Assembly: GCA_016291475.1 (NCBI GenBank)
Contig: JAEEXJ010000098.1
Location: 1 to 12,365 of the forward strand
DNA: 12,365 nucleotides
Source of the DNA: Lachnospiraceae bacterium
GTDB lineage: Bacteria; Bacillota_A; Clostridia; Lachnospirales; Lachnospiraceae
Reading direction: 5' to 3'
Position 1 is the stretch's first letter. The number at the start of each line of letters is the position of its first letter. The notes beneath the pieces were generated by a model. The model was not told where the DNA came from. It did not search any database and worked only from the letters and a program-made list of their open reading frames with translations. Made by a program: the position numbers and the translations under genes. Below are positions 7,663 through 12,365 of this stretch, in pieces.

Positions 7663-7733
7663 TAATACCGCCCTGGATGGTTCTCTATGAGTAATAACTC
7701 ACCTCCCCAAATGAACCGTCACGGGCGGTATTA
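7663..7733. repeat. Long imperfect inverted repeat with internal hairpin
   Basis: The arms TAATACCGCCC (7663-7673) and GGGCGGTATTA (7723-7733) are perfectly complementary over 11 bp. After a 2x2 internal mismatch, GATGGTTC (7676-7683) pairs with GAACCGTC (7713-7720) with one G-T. Inside, TGAGT-AATA-ACTCA (7688-7701) forms its own 5-bp hairpin. Read on the minus strand, the unpaired side between the two stems contains GGGGAGG. Neither side ends in a T-tract, so it is not a standard terminator. It lies between the cheV terminator and the candidate operon promoter. I cannot match it to a known RNA family. Confidence 0.75.
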
Positions 7734-7743
7734 ACAACAGTCA

Positions 7744-7776
7744 GAAAAAAGCTCTGCCCTCATTGGGCAGAGCTTT
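7744..7776 (-). terminator. Rho-independent terminator of cheV
   Basis: AAAGCTCTGCCC (7748-7759) and GGGCAGAGCTTT (7765-7776) form a perfect 12-bp stem with a 5-nt loop. On the minus strand the stem runs into six U's (7745-7750). It begins 6 nt after the cheV stop. Confidence 0.93.
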
Positions 7777-7782
7777 CAAAAT

Positions 7783-8691
7783 TTAATTCAGGTGATATTT
7801 TTCAACAAGTCCATCGATGATCCTTACAAGATTTCCTATCTCCGGCTTTGAAAGCTGGGCATCAGCTCCTAAAGCCTCACCTTTCTTCTTCATCTCCTCA
7901 TTTACAAGGGATGAGAAGATAACAACAGGAATATGTCTGGTACGGTCGTCATCCTTTATAAGCTTGGTAAGCCTATGGCCGTCCATCTCAGGCATCTCGA
8001 TATCCGTGATGACGATCTTAACATGATCGTTGAGTGTTCCGTCAGCCTTGCACTCGGTAATTACATCATATGCTTTCTGACCGTTCTCGGTATGAATGAT
8101 ACGATCATAACCGGCAGCTGTAAGTGAATCAACGATAAGCTTATTCAGAAGAACCGAATCCTCTGCGATAAGAATGGGAACATTACTTCTTGATCTCTCA
8201 CCAAGCTCTTCGATGTCACTTACCTTAAGTCCGGTCTCGGGATTGATATCGGAAATGATCTTTTCAAAATCTAGAATGATGATGAGTTTACCTTCATTCT
8301 TAATGAATCCGGTAGAAACGGATGCTTCTGCGGTAGAAATAGTGGTATCCGGCTTGATGATATTTCTCCAGGATACTCTGTGAATGCCTTTAACAGCTTC
8401 AACATGGAAAGCAATATTCAGATTATTGAAATTGGTGATAATGAAGAGTCCACCGGGTTCGGACTGTCCCCTTCCGAGGCAGTTCTTAAGATCGATTGCA
8501 GTGATCATAGTCTCACGGGGCATGAAGATACCTTCAATGCTGGGATGAGAATTAGGTACGGGCGTAACCGGCTGATAAGATATGATCTCTTTGATCTTGG
8601 CTACGTTAATACCGTATGAGAATTCACCGAGAGTAAATTCAAGGACTTCAAGTTCGTTAGTGCCGCTATCAAGTAAAATCTTAGTATCCAT
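7783..8691 (-). CDS. cheV: CheV-type chemotaxis protein (CheW domain plus receiver domain)
   Basis: The 302-aa protein has an N-terminal CheW-like domain (about 14-150, from EVLEFTLGEFSYGINVAKIKEI to ILDFEKI) and a C-terminal receiver (about 170-298). The receiver is intact: acidic pair E177/D178, phosphoacceptor D230 (VITDIEMPEMDG), S260 or S261 at the Thr/Ser switch position, and K282 (LSKP). CheV couples chemoreceptors to CheA, and its phosphorylation tunes adaptation. I chose the ATG at 8691 rather than the in-frame one at 8784. The shorter start gives the normal CheV N-terminus and has AAAGGG upstream; the extra 31 residues are basic and unlike the family and overlap the likely promoter. 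The gene is monocistronic by its strong terminator. No other che genes are in the window. The next gene downstream is the large acidic protein. Confidence 0.93.
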   Translation of the reverse strand: MDTKILLDSGTNELEVLEFTLGEFSYGINVAKIKEIISYQPVTPVPNSHPSIEGIFMPRETMITAIDLKNCLGRGQSEPGGLFIITNFNNLNIAFHVEAVKGIHRVSWRNIIKPDTTISTAEASVSTGFIKNEGKLIIILDFEKIISDINPETGLKVSDIEELGERSRSNVPILIAEDSVLLNKLIVDSLTAAGYDRIIHTENGQKAYDVITECKADGTLNDHVKIVITDIEMPEMDGHRLTKLIKDDDRTRHIPVVIFSSLVNEEMKKKGEALGADAQLSKPEIGNLVRIIDGLVEKYHLN

Positions 8692-8732
8692 AGTCGATAT
8701 TACCCTTTCTGCAACCTTTTTTCGGTGTCTTT

Positions 8733-8750
8733 TTATAGTAGTTACTATAA
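8733..8750. promoter_or_regulatory. 18-bp palindrome upstream of cheV, overlapping a -10-like element
   Basis: TTATAGTAGTTACTATAA has perfect 8-bp arms around a 2-bp centre. On the minus strand TGTTATAGT (8744-8752) reads as an extended -10 that overlaps one arm. No convincing -35 is present. The site lies about 40-60 bp before the cheV start, which suits an operator or a promoter needing an activator. The regulator is not identifiable. Confidence 0.45.
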
Positions 8751-8856
8751 CATAATCCGAGTGAAAATAAAACAAAATATCCACTCAAATGAACATCTAA
8801 CGTCAGTATATCACATCTTTATCTTGTGGAGAATACTTTACGATTTACAAATATAA

Positions 8857-8883
8857 ATGTTGTCAGAAAATTTATAACAACAT
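8857..8883. repeat. Short inverted repeat between cheV and the secreted protein gene
   Basis: ATGTTGT (8857-8863) and ACAACAT (8877-8883) are perfectly complementary across a 13-nt AT-rich loop. It lies directly beyond the terminator of the secreted protein gene and about 170 bp upstream of cheV. It could be an operator or merely chance in AT-rich DNA. Confidence 0.3.
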
Positions 8884-8942
8884 AAAAACGGGGACGTACA
8901 CTCTCCGCCGGAAGATTTTACCGGAAAAAGTAATACGTCCCT
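8884..8942 (-). terminator. Terminator of the secreted protein gene
   Basis: On the minus strand GGGACGTA (8934-8941) pairs with TACGTCCC (8891-8898), closing a 35-nt loop that holds a smaller CCGG/CCGG hairpin. After the closing stem come CG and five U's (8884-8888). It lies 23 nt past the stop codon. The branched loop is longer than in a classic terminator. Confidence 0.7.
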
Positions 8943-8964
8943 ATAGTCATAAAGATTATTCGGA

Positions 8965-10143
8965 TTATCTTGCTACAAGCTGGCAGGCATATCCGTTGAA
9001 GTTAAGAAGGAATGTAACGGTTCCGGGAGCATTATCGATATCATCAAATACATGAACGGCGCCGTTTTTATCAACAGCAACAAGCTTGTACTCGGTGTAC
9101 CCGCCGCTTACGTTGAAGCATACATATCCGTTCTTGGGAGAATTATCCTTAGCGTTGTTAACGTAGAGGGAATAAGTCTTGTACGGTAAGAAGCCTACGG
9201 GTCTACCAATGTTAAATGCGTTAAGGCACTGAGAACCCTGAGGTTCTTCCTTAAAGCTGTAATTATTGATGAAGCTGTAGAACTGGTTAAGGCTTACACC
9301 GGAACCTGCAGGGATGGTTCCTACTGCAGGAGCTACAGGTGCGGGAATTGCTTCGCCCTCGGTATAGATAAGAACTACTGCAAAACCGTTGAAGTTAACA
9401 TTAGCTGAAATTGTTGCAGGGTTGATATCAAGATCGTCACATACAGTGATAACACCGCCCTGTCCGATGGTCATAAGCTTATAGGTTCTGTTCGCAGCCT
9501 GATATCCTTCGGGAATATTGAAGCATACAAGGCCCTGCTTATTCTTGTAATCTCTGGTGAAATTGAAAGCGATCGCACCTTCACAAGCAGACATATAACC
9601 TGCGGGCATAAATGCATTTACGGAAGTTCTTGCAAGACCGCCGAGTGCACACTTATAACCGTCGATCGTATTATTGCTTCCACCGTCGTAAAGAACACCG
9701 CTGGCTGAAGGAATGATAGAGAAACCGCCATATACCATTTCTTTGTTCTTAATTGTAATATTGGTGGTATATGAATAACCAAGATCCGCACAGGAAACTA
9801 CTACAGTAACTACCACGGGAGCACCTTCGCGGAACTTGCTGGTGTTAACATAGATGGGATCTGTAATCTTAGTTCTGGTCTCGGTGTAATCGAGAACAAC
9901 GCCTGCGGTATCAGAATCAACAGCCTTTTCATAAACCTGCCAAGTGTGACCGTTTACAAGGTCGCCGAGAGTTCCCTTATTGGTAAGGAGAATGTAAGTA
10001 CCCTGCTGAGTGTTGTACCAGTCTGCAACAAAGCTGATTGCCGGAACTGCGGATGCAGCATGTACCGTATAAGGAAGGCACACAAAAGCAACCAGAATCG
10101 CCGCAAGAATGCCGGACAATCCTTTTAACATAAATTTCTTCAT
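8965..10143 (-). CDS. Secreted protein of unknown function with duplicated C-terminal module
   Basis: I do not recognise this 392-aa protein. Residues 1-29 are a clear Sec signal peptide: MKKFMLKG, a hydrophobic core, and VHA-A cleavage after A29. The mature part starts with a beta-rich domain (about 30-135), with alternating Thr/Val and a VVTVVVSC strand. Then come two related modules, about 175-262 and 307-392, joined by a Pro/Ala linker (264-280). Each has NAF near its start, then VCFN, GY, YKL, a G-V-V-DD-D stretch and NFNG near its end. There is no LPXTG anchor or transmembrane helix at the C-terminus, so it is probably released or held non-covalently. The start at 10143 is preferred over 10197 because it begins the signal peptide and is preceded by GGAGG ten bases upstream. 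The gene stands alone, with its own promoter and terminator. A glycan- or protein-binding role is possible but not shown. Confidence 0.85.
   Translation of the reverse strand: MKKFMLKGLSGILAAILVAFVCLPYTVHAASAVPAISFVADWYNTQQGTYILLTNKGTLGDLVNGHTWQVYEKAVDSDTAGVVLDYTETRTKITDPIYVNTSKFREGAPVVVTVVVSCADLGYSYTTNITIKNKEMVYGGFSIIPSASGVLYDGGSNNTIDGYKCALGGLARTSVNAFMPAGYMSACEGAIAFNFTRDYKNKQGLVCFNIPEGYQAANRTYKLMTIGQGGVITVCDDLDINPATISANVNFNGFAVVLIYTEGEAIPAPVAPAVGTIPAGSGVSLNQFYSFINNYSFKEEPQGSQCLNAFNIGRPVGFLPYKTYSLYVNNAKDNSPKNGYVCFNVSGGYTEYKLVAVDKNGAVHVFDDIDNAPGTVTFLLNFNGYACQLVAR
8968..9225 (-). repeat. C-terminal copy of the duplicated module (residues 307-392)
   Basis: The shared pattern is NAF, then K-NGYVCFN, GG/EGY, YKL, G-V-V-DDID, PGT and NFNGYA. 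It aligns with the copy at residues 175-262 with small gaps. Similarity is at protein level; the DNA has diverged. Confidence 0.75.
9358..9621 (-). repeat. N-terminal copy of the duplicated module (residues 175-262)
   Basis: The pattern is NAF, KQGLVCFN, EGY, YKL, GGVITVCDDLD, PATIS and NFNGFAVVL. It is the partner of the copy at 8968-9225. The VCFN cysteine is present in both, and each copy has a second cysteine in a different place. Confidence 0.75.
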
Positions 10144-10211
10144 AATCCAACTTCCTCCATAAACAATTTTGAATATCGGAAATACCTGAATTCCCAAAAA
10201 CTCACAAATAT

Positions 10212-10240
10212 ATTTTAATTAAACAGCCGTTTTAAATCAA
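10212..10240 (-). promoter_or_regulatory. Candidate promoter of the secreted protein gene
   Basis: On the minus strand TTGATT (10235-10240) and TAAAAT (10212-10217) are 17 nt apart. Start near 10205 would give a UTR of about 60 nt ending in GGAGG. It is a good sigma-A-type match in an AT-rich divergent region. Confidence 0.5.
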
Positions 10241-10273
10241 GTGAATTTGCCAAACAATTTAGAGATTTGCATT

Positions 10274-10294
10274 AAGAATTCATGTAAAATTCTT
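10274..10294. repeat. AT-rich inverted repeat in the divergent intergenic region
   Basis: AAGAATT and AATTCTT are perfect 7-bp arms around CATGTAA, and pairing can extend outward with one bulge. A T-tract (10298-10304) follows on the plus strand, so it looks like a weak plus-strand terminator, but no plus-strand gene precedes it. It lies between the two divergent promoters and could be an operator. Confidence 0.35.
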
Positions 10295-10313
10295 TAATTT
10301 TTTTAATATTATA

Positions 10314-10362
10314 TTTACAAATGCTCTGTTATTGGTATACGATTTTTATAACGTTATATAAT
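10314..10362 (+). promoter_or_regulatory. Candidate promoter(s) and palindrome upstream of the EAL gene
   Basis: A perfect TATAAT (10357-10362) has a weak TTGGTA 19 nt upstream (10332-10337). An alternative is TTTACA (10314-10319) with TATACG (10336-10341) at 16 nt. A perfect 12-bp palindrome, TATAACGTTATA (10347-10358), overlaps the first bases of the -10 and could bind a repressor. The choice between the two promoters is open. Confidence 0.4.
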
Positions 10363-10402
10363 CTTATGGGGCACTAATCAGTACTACAGAAAGCGTGGTT
10401 TT

Positions 10403-12100
10403 ATGGAGAATAACTCACTCGTTCCTGCAGGTCTCCCCGGTGGTTTCTTTATCTACAATGCATTGGGAGATAATGAACTTCTTTTCGCAGATTATAATCT
10501 GATCAAACTCTTCGGTTGCGAAACATTTGAAGAATTACAAGAATTCACCCATAACTCCTTTAAGGGTATGGTCCATTTTGATGACTATAAAAAGATAGAT
10601 TCGGAAATCATGGCCCAGACCTTTAACAGTGATAAAAAACATGACTATATCAGATACCGCATCATTACCAAAAACGGCGATATCAGATATGTCGAGGACT
10701 TCGGTCATCTTCTGCACGGCAAAAATGGTGAAAAGATCTTTTACGTTTTTATAGTAGATCTTGATAAAGATGAGTATTTTAACAGAGGCCGAAATTCCGT
10801 AGCGGAAAGCCAGATATTTGCAATGAATAAAGACTCGGACAGACTGACCGGTCTTCTCAACATGGGATCCTTCTATGAGCAGGTCCAGTCCGGACTTGCA
10901 ACATTATCCGATAACGATACCAAAAAGATTTCTTTTATCCATTTCGATATCGTAAATTTCAAGATCTTCAATGAAAAGTACGGCTTCCAGAGGGGCGATG
11001 AGCTTCTGTGCAGAGTCGCTTACACAATCAGGCAGGAATTCGGACACGGATTTTTCGCAAGATTTTCCAACGATCATTTTGTAGTTGCCACTAATGCGGA
11101 CAATATAGAGAGGATCGTAGAAAATGTCCATAACATAATCCTTACTATCTTCAAAGGTATACGAGTGGAGATAAAAGCCGGAATATACCACATGGAGAGC
11201 AAAAACAAAGAGGTAGGTCTGGCATGCGATCAGGCAAGAATAGCCTGTAACAGTATCAAACACAGATACGATAAGATCTACGAAACATATAAAGAAAACA
11301 TTCATGCAAAACTCCGCATGACTCAGTTTGTAGTAGATAATATAGATACAGCAATTGAAAAAGAATACCTTAAGGTCTACTATCAGCCGATAATAAGGGT
11401 ATCATCAGGGAAGATATGCGGATACGAGGCGCTGGCAAGATGGGAAGATCCGGTTGAAGGAATGCTCTCTCCCGCCAGCTTCATCCTGCCATTGGAAGAA
11501 TACCACATGATTCATAAAGTAGATCTCTTCGTTATCAGCAAAGTATGCGAAGACTTAAGTCACATGCTTGATAACAACGAAAAGGTAGTTCCGATCAGCG
11601 TAAATCTGTCCAGAATTGATTTCGAATTATGCGATGTCTTTGCTTTTACGGAACAGCTGATGGCAAGATATAATCTTCCGAGAGAACTGATCGATATAGA
11701 GATTACCGAAAGTACACTAAATGACGACGCGACAGCTCTTCATGAGAAAGTAAATGATTTCAGAAATGCCGGATACCATATCTGGATCGACGATTTCGGA
11801 AGCGGCTACTCTTCTCTTAATCACCTGCTGGATTATGAATTCGATGTTTTAAAACTTGATCTGGAATTTCTTAGAACATATGATAAACATATTAAAGCAG
11901 CCGAATTGATCAGGCATATTGTTCAAGGTGCTCTGGACATGCAGGTTGAACCACTTCAGGAAGGTGTTGAAACTAAAGAACATTTCGAATTCCTGAAACT
12001 AATAGGATGTATAAGAGCCCAGGGATATTACTTTGCAAAGCCGATGCCGCTTGAAGAAAGCAAAACATTTACATCTTCTAAAGGTTTGGAACTTGAATAA
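10403..12100 (+). CDS. PAS-GGDEF(degenerate)-EAL protein, predicted c-di-GMP phosphodiesterase
   Basis: The 565-aa cytoplasmic protein has three parts. A PAS-like sensor (about 10-120) has a typical end, TKNGDIRYVEDFGHLL. A GGDEF domain (about 145-295) keeps its fold residues, but its signature is SNDHF (222-226), so cyclase activity is not expected. The EAL domain (about 305-550) has the catalytic set: E342 (YEALARW), N401, E433 (EITES), D463 and D464 (DDFGSGYSS), K485, E520 (QEGVET) and Q540 (QGYYF). It should hydrolyse c-di-GMP to pGpG, with the PAS and dead GGDEF parts as likely regulators, possibly by GTP or ligand binding. There are no membrane helices. The ATG at 10403 has only a weak GAAAG upstream, but the protein starts in register with the PAS domain. 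It is divergent from the secreted protein gene and convergent with the rRNA operon. Confidence 0.93.
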   Translation: MENNSLVPAGLPGGFFIYNALGDNELLFADYNLIKLFGCETFEELQEFTHNSFKGMVHFDDYKKIDSEIMAQTFNSDKKHDYIRYRIITKNGDIRYVEDFGHLLHGKNGEKIFYVFIVDLDKDEYFNRGRNSVAESQIFAMNKDSDRLTGLLNMGSFYEQVQSGLATLSDNDTKKISFIHFDIVNFKIFNEKYGFQRGDELLCRVAYTIRQEFGHGFFARFSNDHFVVATNADNIERIVENVHNIILTIFKGIRVEIKAGIYHMESKNKEVGLACDQARIACNSIKHRYDKIYETYKENIHAKLRMTQFVVDNIDTAIEKEYLKVYYQPIIRVSSGKICGYEALARWEDPVEGMLSPASFILPLEEYHMIHKVDLFVISKVCEDLSHMLDNNEKVVPISVNLSRIDFELCDVFAFTEQLMARYNLPRELIDIEITESTLNDDATALHEKVNDFRNAGYHIWIDDFGSGYSSLNHLLDYEFDVLKLDLEFLRTYDKHIKAAELIRHIVQGALDMQVEPLQEGVETKEHFEFLKLIGCIRAQGYYFAKPMPLEESKTFTSSKGLELE

Positions 12101-12103
12101 CAC

Positions 12104-12136
12104 AAAAAAAACAGATCCGAAAGGATCTGTTTTTTT
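12104..12136. terminator. Bidirectional rho-independent terminator between the EAL gene and the rRNA operon
   Basis: ACAGATCC (12111-12118) and GGATCTGT (12123-12130) form a perfect stem with a GAAA tetraloop on the plus strand. It is flanked by an A-tract (12104-12111) and a T-tract (12130-12136), so a U-run follows the hairpin in either direction. It lies 4 nt after the EAL stop and about 55 nt beyond the 23S 3' end. Confidence 0.93.
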
Positions 12137-12191
12137 ATCTATTCCTTCAAAACCGAATCCGAACTAATCAAACATCCATCTTGGCAACAAC

Positions 12192-12365
12192 AGGATAAGC
12201 CTTCGACCTATTAGTAAATGTCAGCTGAGAGCATTACTGCTCTTACACACCATTCCTATCTACCTCATACTCTCTAAGGGGTCTTATTACCTTATGGTAG
12301 GGATATCTCATCTTGAGGGGGGCTTCACGCTTAGATGCCTTCAGCGTTTATCCCTGCCGGACTTG
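12192..12365 (-). rRNA. 23S ribosomal RNA, 3' end (partial, runs off the right edge)
   Basis: The reverse complement has the conserved 23S tail. It reads AGGCATCTAAGCGTGAAGCC, then CCCTCAAGATGAGAT, then CAGCTGACA and TACTAATAGGTCGAAGGCTT. The mature 3' end is estimated near 12192 by analogy with Firmicutes 23S ends and may be off by several bases. Only about 174 nt of roughly 2,900 are here. The flank 12137-12191 contains CCTTCAAAACCGAATCC, probably part of the 23S processing stem. No 5S gene fits between this end and the terminator. Confidence 0.95.

Noticed and set aside
7663..7733. Fluoride, c-di-GMP or SRP-type RNA as identity of the structured element
   Set aside because: None of the conserved core sequences of those families could be matched by eye.
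8692..8784. In-frame 31-codon N-terminal extension of cheV
   Set aside because: It is basic and unlike CheV N-termini, overlaps the likely promoter palindrome, and the internal ATG at 8691 has an AAAGGG site.
8690..8820. Sigma-28-type flagellar promoter for cheV
   Set aside because: GGATAT-like sequence is present on the minus strand, but no properly spaced TAAA element was found.
10144..10197. In-frame 18-codon extension of the secreted protein
   Set aside because: It would bury the signal peptide behind extra residues and translate through the GGAGG that serves the ATG at 10143.

Overview
The window looks like a chromosomal segment of a low-to-mid GC Gram-positive anaerobe. My best guess is a motile member of the Lachnospiraceae (Butyrivibrio/Roseburia-like). 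The basis is the codon and base style, Shine-Dalgarno sites close to GGAGG, the 23S rRNA tail sequence, a CheV-type chemotaxis protein, a PAS-GGDEF-EAL protein and a very acidic lysine/glutamate-rich membrane protein beside hisHF. This assignment is inference; no search was possible.

Layout, left to right. A tRNA-Leu(CAA) gene (30-113, minus) has its own promoter, which overlaps the end of the next gene. From 146 to 7559 six genes lie on the minus strand with gaps of only 1-9 bp and read as one operon. In transcription order they are: a 993-aa acidic single-pass membrane protein of unknown function, hisH, hisF, ung, a diaminopimelate-decarboxylase-like PLP enzyme, and an S66 (LD-carboxypeptidase/MccF-type) peptidase. 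A candidate promoter for this operon sits at 7619-7647. Just upstream of it is an unexplained long imperfect inverted repeat (7663-7733), and then the strong terminator of cheV (7744-7776). cheV (7783-8691, minus) is followed upstream by a secreted protein of unknown function with a duplicated C-terminal module (8965-10143, minus), which has its own terminator and promoter. A divergent intergenic region (10144-10402) separates it from a plus-strand PAS-GGDEF-EAL gene (10403-12100). That gene converges on a minus-strand rRNA operon, whose 23S 3' end enters at the right edge. One near-perfect hairpin with A and T tracts (12104-12136) can terminate both.

How the genes may work together. hisH and hisF are the two subunits of imidazole glycerol phosphate synthase. 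ung is DNA repair and the last two operon genes act on diaminopimelate or murein-type peptides, so the operon has mixed functions. CheV (CheW plus receiver) and the EAL protein (predicted c-di-GMP phosphodiesterase with a degenerate GGDEF site) point to motility and signalling. The large acidic protein immediately downstream of cheV carries about a dozen short leucine-rich motifs in a disordered cytoplasmic region. Some of these resemble the N-terminal CheY-binding peptide of FliM. I consider this the most interesting untested lead in the window.
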